Of a stretch of 64,000 nucleotides of DNA, positions 23,301-35,100 are shown piece by piece. Source of the stretch: Haliotis asinina. Its lineage: Eukaryota; Mollusca; Gastropoda; Lepetellida; Haliotidae. Below the pieces are notes generated by a model. It was not told where the DNA came from. It saw only the letters and a list, made by a program, of their open reading frames with translations, and did no database searches. Location: NCBI RefSeq assembly GCF_037392515.1, contig NC_090285.1, positions 5,521,501 through 5,585,500 of the forward strand. Direction: 5' to 3'. Made by a program: the position numbers and the translations under genes. Within the stretch, counting starts at the first letter, position 1; each line of letters opens with the position of its first letter.

Positions 23301-26300
23301 GATGACCTGTGGCCCTTGCTTTAGCAGAAAATCACAATAGGACATTGTGAAAATGTAGCAACAGAAAATGGAACCAATACCTCCATTGCAAGATACCAAG
23401 ATCTGGGATAAATCAGTCACATTAATGGAACCAATACCTCAATTGCAAGATACCAAGAGCTAGGATAAATCAGTCACATTAATGCGACTAATCTCCAAGG
23501 GGACAACCACACGTAGACCAGAAAACAATCCTAAACACTGCAAATGCAGTTGTCTTGAAATCAACAACCTACATAAGCATGTTGATAACATTGAATGTCA
23601 CTAAGCAATCAAATATTCATATTTGGAGAAGGATCCTCATGTAGGAAATGATATTTAAAAAACAAACAGCATGAAATATGTAGATGTCTATGCTATGAAT
23701 GCTGTTTGAAGTTCATAGAGCTGGTGGATATGAAGGAGGGGGAAGGGGTTTAAATTGGATACAGATCATCTAAACTTCTTACACAGGTATTCACAGCTTT
23801 GAAATATTAAGGATGACAAACCATTATTGCAAAAGAAACTAGTTTGAGGTATGAAGATAATATTTCAGGTTATTTCAGGTTATTTCAGGTTATTGACCAA
23901 AGGACAAAGTGACCTTGTAGTAACCCCCAACAAAAATTCTGTTAACTGCTGAGGAGAAATAAAATACTGCATCTAGATTTCATGTTAATCAGACGCACAG
24001 TACATTTGACACTGCTGTTTCAATTACCACCAGAACAATACTTCCTTGAACAAAGGTATGTGATGGTAAATTCTCTAAAACATTCAGTACTATCCATTAA
24101 ATCAAGAGGTTCTCAACAGTCTAAACTGAGCATTAAAAAACCTATGTATTGGTGATCTGCATAATGTTTCCACCACAATCTAAAAGCTCTGATAGATGCG
24201 TTATGCCTGTTTCTTTCACAAGATGTAGGCTTTCTCTTGAAATGTACCAACAACCACTTCCTGTTAACCAAATTGAAATTCCCATTTTGGCATGGACCGA
24301 TGTATTAAAATTGACTTATCACATTAATGCAAAGGTTACATGAGTATGTTATCTGTTCAGAGTTGGTTACACCAGTCTCAGATTTTAATTTTCAGATGCT
24401 TATCTTTTGATGGAAAACATGGAAGTTGACAGACTGGCTTTTTAAGTATTTGTCACCAATTTCTTATCCGAGTATGGTTTGAGGTTAACAAGAGGACCAA
24501 AACAAACTCACTAAACTTTCATCAAAACATTGACACAACCATCCTTGACAGGGGATAAGAACTTGTTATGCCTGTAGATTTTTCAGTGAGAATCAATTTC
24601 AGTCAATCTCAAATCACAAATTCTTAAATACTACTTAAATATGTACACATGTAAGTGGAGAACGATGAATGCCACCAAAGCACCATTAAGCACTTTCACA
24701 GAAAACATGTTTTCACTGTAGCCATCATTACACGAACAGTTAAATGCACAATGGATTAAATACCGTTATGAAGTAACAATACAGTCACTGCATTGGGCAA
24801 ACAAAGGAGCATCTGCTCATTTGAAAATCCACGGATATAGCTTCAGTCTAAGACCCGCTTCTGCACAGGAATTACACCCATTCATGTTGCAATCTACTAT
24901 TCACCATGTAAGTCAATATGTCTTCAAATGATGAAGCAGAAACAGCCACCCATTTTTGAGTACCATACAAACCAAGCAGTTCTCAGACCACATTCAAGTT
25001 CTTAAAAATTTGTCACATCCTGTCTCATAAAGAACACAAGACAAGTTGTCACAGGTGCAGATATCACTTCAGTGACTGCTGACAAATTCTTGCGACACAT
25101 GGAACCACCAACATCAAGTTTACCATCACAAACTGGAACATTACGATATGGGCTAAAAGCAAGGGCCACTAGGTAACACACAAGAAATAGCTGTACCACA
25201 TAATGAATGAAATTATCCGTTGCAGCATCATTTGCTGAGACACATAATTGTTGAAACAGAACCTTTTCACTTAAAATTGAGATTAACACAATATATTTTA
25301 TCAAAGAAGGGACTGGCGCCTGAAAAGACAATGGTGAATATTCCTAAAATAACTAAGATTAGATGACATTGACTTACCATGCTGCCTCCCATGCCACCTA
25401 TGCTTCCTCCCTGGCTTCCACTCCCACCCATTTGACCGCTACCACCCATTCCACTGCCCATGTTGGAACCATGCTGAAAGCTGCTTGACATCTGTTTTAA
25501 GTAAAAGTGGTTGTATGCTCAAATTCTACCATGACTTTATATCAAATCCTAATATTTTTTATGTTCACAAATGACTGTACACTAATCGATGTCTTCAACC
25601 CCAAGTTCCTTAATATAATATGCCTTTACAAAATCAGACAAGGAATTTAGGACAGGGTGCCAGCCAAAAACAACCTATCTTCCCTGAATATGGTAACCAA
25701 ATGTGTTGACATTAGAACTTAAGTACAAGTCAAAGTCACTGTGACCACCAAACCCTTCATAGGTCTTAAACGCATGGGAAGCTGGGAACCTATTCTTATC
25801 AGAAATCACTGTATCTACCAAGAATAATAAGAATTGTAACGTGTGTTCACACACCTGACTAGGGCGTCCTGATCTATCTAACCCCATGCCTGCAGGAGGG
25901 GCAGGTGGTGGGGGCAGTGGTGGTGCTCCATCTTTCATTCCTCTCGGACCATCACGCATTCCACCCTAAAATCCATGAATATATATCGATAGTCCACAGG
26001 AAATTATAAATGAACTTTAAATATAGCAATGTCTGCTCGTCATTTGCTCTTTCTTAGAAATAATATCTCACCATCATTTCTTCACGACCTCTGGGTCCAC
26101 CTTGATCCATAGGTCCACTGTGTCTGTTCATCATCATCTCCTGTAGACGACGATCTTCCTCCACTCTCATACGCTCTTCCTCACGTTGCCTGCATGCAAC
26201 ATTTAGGTGTATTAGTAAACAATTACAAACTGAACAAAACTGAAAATGTTAATATTTGCAGTAATTATCCAGACTCACCTTATTTCCATATCCTGTCGAC

Positions 26301-28663
26301 GGCGCATCTGATCTTGTTGTCTCATCTCCTCCAGTCTTCTCAACTCTTCTTGCTGACGCATTAGATCTAACAAATAGAATTGTATCCATTTCCTCAGTTG
26401 TCTTATGATCACAAGTGTCAATGTCAATTTCGACATAGGTGCCCTACACTAAAACATGCTTCTTTTGGTATGTTATCTACAACCAGATAATGGCACCAAA
26501 AACGAAATTTATTACAAAAAGCAATAAAGTGTATTTGAAGGTTTGTAGTATTGCAATATAGGTAAAGCATTCTGAACTTGATTCATTATTCTCAATGAAG
26601 AACCAACCTTTTCTTATCTGTTCAGCTTGGTACTCAATGAGAGCCCCCTGCATTTCATCATCCAATCTGAGCCGGGCATCCTCCATTTCTTTCTTCACTC
26701 TTTCTATTCTCTCCTTTTCCATGTCATCAATCTGACGCCATCTCTGTGCAAACTCACACTCAAATGAACCAGGCATTGCAAAACGTGGTTCCTTTTCTCT
26801 TTCCCTGAAAAATGAAGTATCCAGATCATGACAATACAGTTCTCGCACATGATAGTGGTATTATTATAGAGAAAGTATTAATGCAAAGTGAAGGTATTAA
26901 GTTCCAATGCATACACTGTCACATCAAATTTGTCTGGATATCACATACAATATCAGGCGATTATGAAATATCTTATGTTGGCCATTTTAGCCATCATATT
27001 AAACTGTATGCTTACTTTTTGTAACCTTCATTCTTGTTCAAGAATTTTTCAGGCATTCCATCATCCTCATCTGTTTGCTCAAGTGGCTCCACGGATAAAG
27101 GTCTGGGAGATCTGTGGACACAATTTGACAAAATGAAATTTCACAAATGCTTTTTTTATATAATAATCATTCAGGATTTAGATTTAAAGTGTACAGAACG
27201 AAAACTGCATTGAATTAAACATACATGTCAACAGCTACTTACGATCCCAAAAGGAAGATTCCATCATTGATTCTTCTCAGTGCCTGTTGTGCTCCTGGCT
27301 TACGAACAAATTCAACAATTCCATCTCCTGTTGGCTTTCCACGGTCATCTACAATTACAATGGCTCTTTCAAGGTCTCCAAACTGCTGAAAGGCACTTTC
27401 AAGAAGTTCGTTGGATGCATAAGCATGTATATTCTTGACTTTGAGTGCAGCACCATGTGTGGCAAATCTCACTCTTAAGGTTCTTCCTTTTTTCTGCAGG
27501 CCATCTAAGGCAGCCTTTGCAGCTTCAGCGTTATGTCGATAGTCCTAAAATGAGAAGTGCCTTGCTATGAAACGCATACCACATAAATGAAACCAAGTTA
27601 AACAAAAACACTCGCATCATATTACCAGCATAGGTGAAGCCAACAATGTTCAAATCAACAAGGCAGTGATAATGTAGAGCACTGCCCCAATGACAAATAT
27701 TTGACTGGCAACATCATGACACAGACACATGACAAACTTTTGCCTTACCATGCGAATGAAGCCAAATCCTCTTCCTGAGTTGACATACGCCTCTGAGACC
27801 TCTCCATACTGTTCAAACATCTTTTTGAAGTCATCTTCTGTGACATCTGGTGTTAAATTGCCAACAAATAGTCGACATCTGCCGGTAAACTTCTTTTCTT
27901 CTTTAGGGCCCTGGGACTCTGAAAGGGGCTGAAACTGCTCTCCTCGTGAAAAACTTGAATCCCTTTCACGGTTTTGTTTATTATATTGCTTCTGCTTCTG
28001 AAAACCGCCGCCCTGTCTATCCTGCTTCTGAAAGCTATTCTGTGATCTATCCTGTTTCTGGTTGTTAATGTTCTGATTCCTCTCTTGTTTCTGAAATGTA
28101 TTCTGTGGTCGGTCCTGTTTCTGATTCTGGAAGTTTGGAGGTTTATTCTGTGCCTGTTGGTCTTGTGGCTTCGCCTGTTGTGATTTGGGCGACTGATGGG
28201 GTCGTTTCTGTTCGCTAGAAACATCGCTTTTCGGAGTCGTGGTCCCATTGCCAGTCGGTTTAGCTGGTTCGTCTTTCTTAGCTGGTGTAGTGGCTTTAGG
28301 AGTCGTCTTCTGAGCAGGTGGGGTTGTGGTATCTTTCTTCGGAGACTGGGCTGGTGGAGGCATCTGAGTTTTAAGTTCCTGCTTTTGATCGGGTTTTCCA
28401 GACTTTACCTCCTCTGGTTTCGGCGGCTTAGTTGGCGTGGGGGCTTTCTTCGGTGGCTCATACTTGCCAGGACTTTTTCCTTGATTCTGCTGGCGTCCGC
28501 CATAATTGTTTCCCTGTCCTTGATATCCACCGCCTTGTTGATTTTGATACCGTCCATAATTACCCCCGCCATGATTTCTGTTGAAGTGTCCCTGATTCCT
28601 GTTAAAGTTACCTTGACCCCGAAAGTTACCCGCAGGTCTCGCAAAGTTTCCTGATCTCATCAT
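20069..28663 (-). CDS. NONO: DBHS-family RNA-binding protein (NONO/SFPQ/PSPC1, NonA type)
   Basis: Complete gene, nine coding exons, 731 codons plus stop: 28663-27749, 27544-27243, 27111-27016, 26804-26608, 26366-26279, 26189-26072, 25965-25855, 25491-25378, 20323-20069. All introns are GT-AG and all joins keep frame. DBHS proteins are nuclear, form obligate dimers, bind RNA and act in transcription, splicing and, in mammals, paraspeckles (family knowledge). Visible parts: a Gly/Asn/Gln-rich then Pro/Lys-rich N-terminus (1-260), RRM1 (about 262-336; LFVGNL and RGFGFIRM), RRM2 (about 341-405), NOPS (about 406-460), a charged coiled coil (about 460-570), a Pro/Gly/Met-rich tail and a C-terminal KRRRY like that of human NONO. 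The long N-terminus and total length are closer to SFPQ (707 residues). Invertebrates usually have one DBHS gene, so this is likely the pro-orthologue of all three vertebrate members. It starts head to head with the ZMYM gene. Confidence 0.93.
23367..23480. repeat. 57-bp tandem duplication
   Basis: Two adjacent copies, starting AATGGAACCAATACCT at 23,367 and again at 23,424, differing at only a few positions. They lie in the last DBHS intron. Confidence 0.9.
23861..23894. repeat. 10-bp tandem repeat
   Basis: About 3.4 copies of TATTTCAGGT in the last DBHS intron. Confidence 0.85.
25378..25491 (-). CDS. NONO: DBHS gene exon 8: Gly/Ser/Met-rich tail
   Basis: Thirty-eight codons dominated by [16 protein letters not shown] repeats. 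Phase 0 at both ends, so it is another possible cassette exon. Donor ATG/GTAAGT opens the 5.05-kb last intron. Confidence 0.88.
25855..25965 (-). CDS. NONO: DBHS gene exon 7: proline-rich tail
   Basis: Thirty-seven codons with a polyproline run ([14 protein letters not shown]). Phase 0 at both ends, so it could be skipped without a frameshift. Acceptor TTTTAG, donor CAG/GTGTGT. Confidence 0.9.
26072..26189 (-). CDS. NONO: DBHS gene exon 6: end of coiled coil
   Basis: Begins [20 protein letters not shown], then a Gly/Pro/Arg stretch. Acceptor CATGCAG, donor ATG/GTGAG, leaving phase 0. Confidence 0.92.
26279..26366 (-). CDS. NONO: DBHS gene exon 5: coiled coil
   Basis: Encodes [20 protein letters not shown] and following basic heptads, closely matching vertebrate NONO and SFPQ. 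Acceptor TTGTTAG, donor AG/GTGAGT. Confidence 0.93.
26608..26804 (-). CDS. NONO: DBHS gene exon 4: NOPS end and coiled-coil start
   Basis: Encodes [20 protein letters not shown], the hallmark NOPS-to-coiled-coil segment, then a long charged helix. Acceptor TTTCAG, donor AAAAG/GTTGGT, the least typical donor of the gene. Confidence 0.93.
27016..27111 (-). CDS. NONO: DBHS gene exon 3: NOPS domain start
   Basis: Acceptor TCCACAG, donor AAAAA/GTAAGC. It encodes [20 protein letters not shown], the NOPS segment that embraces the partner subunit in DBHS dimers (family knowledge). Confidence 0.92.
27243..27544 (-). CDS. NONO: DBHS gene exon 2: end of RRM1 and RRM2
   Basis: Starts after TTTTAG, phase 0, and encodes residues 306-406. 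RRM1 closes with [12 protein letters not shown]2 carries [20 protein letters not shown], nearly identical to the vertebrate family. Donor ATC/GTAAGT. Confidence 0.93.
27749..28663 (-). CDS. NONO: DBHS gene exon 1: low-complexity N-terminus and first half of RRM1
   Basis: Codes residues 1-305. It starts [12 protein letters not shown], then FNRNQ/RGQGNF-type repeats, a Pro/Lys linker, and about five imperfect Q(K/N)QDR..N.FQKQ repeats. RRM1 begins near residue 262. The donor is ATG/GTAAGG at the end of the RNP1 motif; the longer open frame past it is intron. Confidence 0.93.
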
Positions 28664-29153
28664 CTTTCCTTTTGAACAAGTGAAAATGGCGTCTCGACAC
28701 TTTATGTTAATGAGTCGGAAAGGACATGCGCAGTAGCCGACAATGAAACAAAGACGCTGACACCATGTGATCGGAACATTTCAAAGAAAATGATAATAAC
28801 ATGCTTGCGACGCTGCCATTTTACTTAAAGTAATCATCATGTGTGCAGCCATTTATTTTTTCAAATAAATAAATGATAAATCAGAACTCTCGTGCTTCGG
28901 GTATCTGTTAAAGGGGATGGTGCTTGTAAAAAACAGGTGCCGTTTTCCACAACGAGGCTTTGACGCTAGATATGCAGTTATTACCTCAGATTGTTTGTAT
29001 TTGAATATTTGACAGTTCTATGAGCATTTTGCAGAGTTAAAAAGAATAAGTATGCGTTAAAATTGAAACGGGACCTCTTTATATACCACGAAATTTAGCA
29101 ACTTTGCGGATATCACAAACTTTCCCGCCCTATTTCATCCAACACCAAGCGGA
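28664..29153. promoter_or_regulatory. Divergent promoter region between DBHS and ZMYM genes
   Basis: Only 490 bp separate the two start codons. No TATA box is obvious. Seen motifs: YY1-like AAAATGGCG (28,683-28,691) and its inverted form (28,812-28,822), an NRF1-like half site CATGCGCAG (28,725-28,733), and an E2F-like TTTCCCGCC (29,121-29,129). These are common in TATA-less housekeeping promoters (established knowledge). Use of a shared promoter is inferred; transcription start sites cannot be seen. Confidence 0.6.
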
Positions 29154-29195
29154 ATGGCGGACGCTAGCGACGGACATGTGCAAGGAGATGAGACG
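29154..29195 (+). CDS. ZMYM: ZMYM gene exon 1 (short first coding exon)
   Basis: Fourteen codons, MADASDGHVQGDET, from an ATG in good context (GGAATGG) to donor ACG/GTATGC. Phase 0 matches exon 2. The choice is inferred: exon 2 is open upstream of its own first ATG, and this is the only nearby start with a compatible donor and a CpG-containing promoter just before it. An alternative start at 34,255 inside exon 2 is possible. Confidence 0.7.
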
Positions 29196-32100
29196 GTATG
29201 CCTTCCAATGCATCATACACCTATGACTATTCGAGATGTCCTGCCCAAACCGAATTTGCATTTAATTTTAAGCTGGAGCTGAAACTCGTTAAATGTTTGT
29301 CTCAATTTTGATTTGTTGTTGTCGAGTAAGCAGAGCATTTAACTTTCATCGCAGTTATTTCCCTTTGGGCAATTCCGAGGTTAAATTGCTCTGGCTGATT
29401 CGGCATGAAACCCGAGTTTCACCCTATGTTTTAGGGAGAAGGGTCACGTCGACGCCTTGTGTGTATTGTTTGCCATGTCCAGCAAATTCCCATTAAATTA
29501 GATAATACAGCGTTATTAAAAGAGTAATAAAACCGCATGGCAAAACATGTGCAGTTTAACAATAATACAACTATTCTAAAGTTGTCATTTATATTTCTGA
29601 ATATCACCTCCATTTAATCAGAAAGGAGAAACGTTTGAGTGGTTTTATAGAGGCAATCCATCTTCTTGAAATCAAAACCTAATTTCTTCAATGTTCCTCA
29701 TACCTTGAATATTTTGGAAGTCGGCTGATGTAAGAGTATTTTAGGTCAAAACCAGTTTTTATGTAGAAATAGGTGGGCATTTTATATGATTACACAACAG
29801 CATTCAGAAAGTGGTCAAAATTAATGTTACATGTTATATTTGGGGTTACACTTTATAGATGTTTAGTACTTGTGTAACTTATGGTGTCCAGGCATTGAAC
29901 CACAAATCAGTAAGTGGATATGTTATGATGAAGCCATTGTCTTTGTAATAACATTTCACTGATGTTGTCCAGCCACTCACTATTATTGTACAGAGCTGAC
30001 ATTATGACAAGGACACCAATGAAATTGACGTAAAAAAACCCAGTCCAATCAGTGGTTATTTAGCATGTCAAGGGCAGATACAGCTTTTTGAGAAAAGAAG
30101 GGTGCACACATCATATTCACCTGCGTATCAATGGTCATGTAACAGAATTTTAGGACAAAGATCCAGCGGTGGGGTTAAAGGTGCGTGTATGTATGCAAAA
30201 CCGCCCATCCACACGCACACACACGCTGGAGGATTCACTTAGAAATATTGGCATTTTGATCTTGTTTATCCCAGTTTGCTCATTCCTATGAGGTAGAACT
30301 GTTTCTTTGTTGACTGTGAACATGGCAAATAGTTGGACTTCTAAAATTAAAACAGAAGAAATTATAATTATCTTTCGTTCAATACATCATAGCTTGACAT
30401 CATGTTCTTTTATGCAAATTTATTACAATGTATCATATATTGATCTGTAATTTAAACAGTTATGTTTATTACATATTTGTGTAATGCAAAATGTACCAGA
30501 GTACTGTATTTGCACTTTGTCAGCTGTGTCACTGATCATCTGTTCACCATGGAGAATGACACTGTCACCATAGGTTATGCATCTGCAGGAAATGACTTCT
30601 CTCGTTCTCCATTTGTTCAATGGATACGCACCATTTTGAAAACAAATGGCATTGCCTAACTATATATTTTGATGTTGTAAGAGGCAACAGATTTCATCAG
30701 TCAAATGAGGTTATCAGTCTCTGTGACTTTGTCACAAGATTGCCTGGCCCAGACTTACAATTTATTCACAGCTGCCATTTGACCAAAATATTTCTGAGTG
30801 AAACATTCAACAAGAAATGAACAATCAAAGCAAGACACCACTAAAATAAAGTACCACATCAAAGGACTTTACCCAGGACCTGTAGGAGTACTGAGCTCAA
30901 TCGCGACACTTTCGTTTTATTTAATTAATTTCTCTTCTATAGTCCCACTCGATTTCTCCTTGACAGCAAGTTATTGTTGGTTACAAACCAGGCAAATTAG
31001 GGGTGGGGGCAAAATCATCATATTGTTCAAATTTTAATCATTTTAATGTTCAGTCATACTCTTATGACTCTTATTTATCTTTTAGTTAAATTAGGAATAT
31101 TTGTCTTCATAATGTCAAGACGTGGTTGATATATTTGAGTCAGAGCATGTCAAGATAGATCTATGCTTAATCTAAGAATCAAGACCTGCATGCATCTAAC
31201 ATGAACTAACAATGACAACATGATGGTATGCATGAAAAGGGTCTAGGTCAAAAGCCCCTTGGTTCAAAAGTCTCTGAAGCAAAAGCTCCTCAAAAAATTA
31301 CCAAAAGCCACTCACTTTACGTATTTATGGGAAAATAAGATTAAAGACAAGAAATGATAAACAACATGATACATTTTATTACTTATAAATATAATAAACC
31401 TATAAATCATAGTTTATAACTATTAATTAATATGTATTTAACAAATAGTTTTAGAGAATAAGCAATATGTATAAAACAAATGAAATCATATCATCAAGAA
31501 ATTATAAATGACATCACATGAAAATTATGGAACTCAGCCTGACATAATAAATAAATCAGCACAATCTAATGTTCTGGCCTATTGCTGTTTTACAAAACAT
31601 AGCTTTCTAGGCAACATTGTGTCTCTCCCGATGCTTTTTTTCTGGCACTTGGCTGCAATTCATTAGTCTGCATTTGAGCCAAACAGACTATAATATGTGC
31701 AGTTCTGTTTCATAGCACTCTATGCTTTTGCCCTTTTGATGTTCTTTGTTCTGTGTAGGTGTGAATTTCACTTTGTGTGACCTTTGTGTAATTTGGTTAT
31801 AGAACTCACTGTGACACATAGGCAGTTATAGACTGCCACAACATGTCTCCCTGGTTCTAATCCCTTGTAACCATCTACACATCTTCACATCTTCACAGTC
31901 TTGCTGCATGCTGCTTTGGTGGGGATGCCTAAAAATGCTAAAATTCAAATGTCACTTTGGCAAGAAGGCTCTGCCAAATTAGACATGTTCAGTGTGCAGA
32001 TGAAGAGTGGGTTTATTGTAATTATATGTATAAGCTTAGCTGACTGATTACAAAGGACCGGAAGACAAAGGCTGTCATACATCTTTGACATATCAATTGA

Positions 32101-35100
32101 TCTACTTTCATAAACCACATGTTCTGACAGTCCACGTTTGATGCATAACTTGAAGAAAATAGCAATTTATGGTTATGAACCCAGTTTTAGATCTTTACTT
32201 GCATGAAGCCCATTTCTGGTTTCCCCCGCCTTAATATCGCTCTAATATTGCTAAGAGCAGTGTAAAATCAAAGTCAGTCAGTCTTGCAGGGTTCACCAAT
32301 GTTTAGTCTTAGCGCCACAAAAACATTTAATTTATGTGTTATATAGTTGAAAACATGAAATGATCAATGATCCTTTGGCTCAATCTTACAACAGATGACT
32401 CTAAGGTTCACTGATGCTAGATTCTCATAAATACCTTAAACCTATGAACAGGGCACAGTTAACAGGTACAGCTCTTTAGTTTTATCTGATGATGGGGCCA
32501 CAGACCGAAACATTATAAAAGAATAGAAAGAAGATGAAATCCAGAAAATTCTTAATCTTCTAGAATTCCTGGGGTGACCAGAGTTTAGTATTCCGTGGGT
32601 ATAAGGTTCGAGTGAAATCAAGAAAGAACTAAACTGTCGACAGGAGATGCTGTAAGAAAGGTTGTCTATTTGTTGATATTACATGCTGTTTTAGCAGAAT
32701 TAAGAAAGTCACCAAATTTGTCAAATGATTCTTAGTTATTTATTTTATTTGCGGGTGTTATATGCAAGAAATGAAATGTGATCAACTTTACCGTTTCCCC
32801 ATATTTGCTGGCATATATGCATTTCTAATACAGATTATTGCTTTAATCCCCATTGTTGTAAGGATTAGTACGGTCTTATATCTAAACAATACCTGCAGAC
32901 TTGTGAAAGCAAATGCACTTTATCCCTTTTTATACCCCCACCCCTTCTCCAACCCCCAACATTACATGTTGGGGGATTTATTCGATTCCTTGTCTCTCTG
33001 TCCATAATCATTTTGTTTCCGGAGCATGACTAAAATACCATTCAATATTTTTAGACCAAAATTTGAAGGTATAATAAAGTGAACCTATGGTTGTGCCTTT
33101 TGCTATTTACAGATTTTTGGCATTTTTATTTTTTTTTGTTTTTCCTTGTAACATTTATGTCTTAGCCTAATGGGATTGGTGGGCTTGTTTCTGGCGCATA
33201 ACTCAACTGTTCAACATTTTTCTTGAAGACCTGGTAGATATATAGGGAACAAAAGGGAGGGATAGGCTTCATTTCCGGAGTACAACTCAAACGTTTCTTA
33301 ATATCTTTCAGCAATACTTGGCAAATGTGTGAGGCAGACCCAAAAGTTGTGCCTTTTGCTATTAGCAGATTGTTGTCATTTTTATTGTTTCTGGTTTCCA
33401 TGAAAACGATTTGGACATAGTCTCAAAATGGAGGGATTGGCTTTGTTTCCAGGACACAACTCAAAAACTTCATAATATCTTTCAAGAGGTCTTTGCTGAT
33501 GTTTGAGACAGATCTTGAAGTGGTGCCTTTTGCTATTTACAGAATCTTGTCATTTTGATTTTTCTTGGTTTCTGTGGAAACGTTTTGTACTTGGTCGCAA
33601 ACAGGAGGGATGTGCTCCGTTTCCGGAGCACAACTTAAAAACCTTTTAATATCTTTCTATAAAACTTGGCAGATGTGTGAGCTAGACTCCAAAGTGGTGC
33701 TTTTTGCTATTTACAAATTGTTTGCATTTTTATTTTTCCCGGTTTCCATGGAAACAATATGGACTTAGTCTCAGAAGAAAAGGATGGGCTTGGTTTCCTG
33801 AGCACCACTCAAAAACCATTTCATATCTTTCAACCAATCTTTGCAGATATATGAGTCAGATCTTGAAGTAGTGCCTTTTGCTACTTACAGATGAATGGCA
33901 TTTATATTTTTCATGATTTGCACGGAAACAATTCAAACTTAGTCTGAAAAAAACATCAAGTAACTGTCAGATGATTTGTCTTTTCAAATACATGGGTGCT
34001 GGGGGATATGTCATCTTCTGATGACTCTTGTTTATAGTAATTATTTTATATGCGAAATTAGGCAAAGGAAATACCTGTGACTGTTTTTATCATTTTTGTA
34101 ACAACTCTATCCTTGTGTTGTGTGAGTCATCAATTAAGTTTGTCATTGTTTTGACTCAGGTTACAAAATTCATACTTGCTCTCCTCAGGATTCCAGGTCA
34201 GCACATGATGAGAAAGAAGTCATCCCAGCTGATGCAGACAGACTATCTGAGGTCATGGAGTTGAATAATGGTACAGGGAATGGTCCTACAACTCCGGCAG
34301 AACCAATGGAGGAAGAGAGTGCTGAAGCCAGTCCAGCTACAGCGGACGAGGAACAGGGATCTCTTGGGAATCCAGGATCTGCTCAGGAAACCACATCAAA
34401 AGAAAATATGCAGGAGGACGATGATGTAACTGATGCTCAAAATGAAGAAATACCTGACAAAGTACTCGATGAGGAAGTTCAAGACAATTTAAATGGAACT
34501 GAAGATCGTGAAGCCTCAGCAGATGATGAGGATGAAGTGGTTCAGATTGAGGTACCTGAGAAACAAACACAAGCAGAATCTGTAGAAGATGCAGAATTAG
34601 CTGATAATGACATCAGTCAACAAGATGAGGACCGTTTGCTGGGAGAAGATAATGAGGATGACCAGAAAGAAGATGCAGAGACAATTTTAGATGACACTGA
34701 AGGTGAAAGAGAGGGAGTGAACACTGAAGCAGGGCCAAGGACTCCTGCTTCTCCTATCCAGGATGAGGCAAAAGAAACTTCTACAGATGCTCCTGACTTG
34801 GAAGCAGAAGCTCCTGAGCTGGAAGAAGAAGCTCCTATCCTTGAACCAGAAGAACCAACAGATCAGAATGCTCCTTCAGCAGAGGATTCCCAGGATACAA
34901 ATGAGAATCCAGAAACTGATGAGTCTGAAGAAGGTAAAGCAATGGAAACAACAGAGACTATGGAGGTGGATGATACCAGCAATACAGAGACTGACCAGGG
35001 AGAACCAGAAACCAAAGAGGCCAAAGACACCAATGTTTACCAATGCAATGAGGTGGGTACTGAAGAAACAGAAAAAGCTGGAAATGAAAAATCCTCAGAG

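Larger units (their letters stand above)
20324..25377 (-). other. Last intron of the DBHS gene
   Basis: A 5.05-kb intron, much longer than the other seven (about 80-600 bp). It holds a 57-bp tandem duplication and a 10-bp repeat. No nested gene or transposon with clear ends was seen. Confidence 0.85.
29196..34188 (+). other. First intron of the ZMYM gene
   Basis: A 5-kb intron with a SINE tail (32,200-32,290), a possible LINE-like tail near 32,485-32,520 and a tandem array with a 174-bp period (33,045-33,960). No nested gene was recognised. Confidence 0.7.

Noticed and set aside
28196..28654. 152-residue plus-strand frame
   Set aside because: Antisense of DBHS exon 1; it shows no domain and the sense strand is clearly coding.
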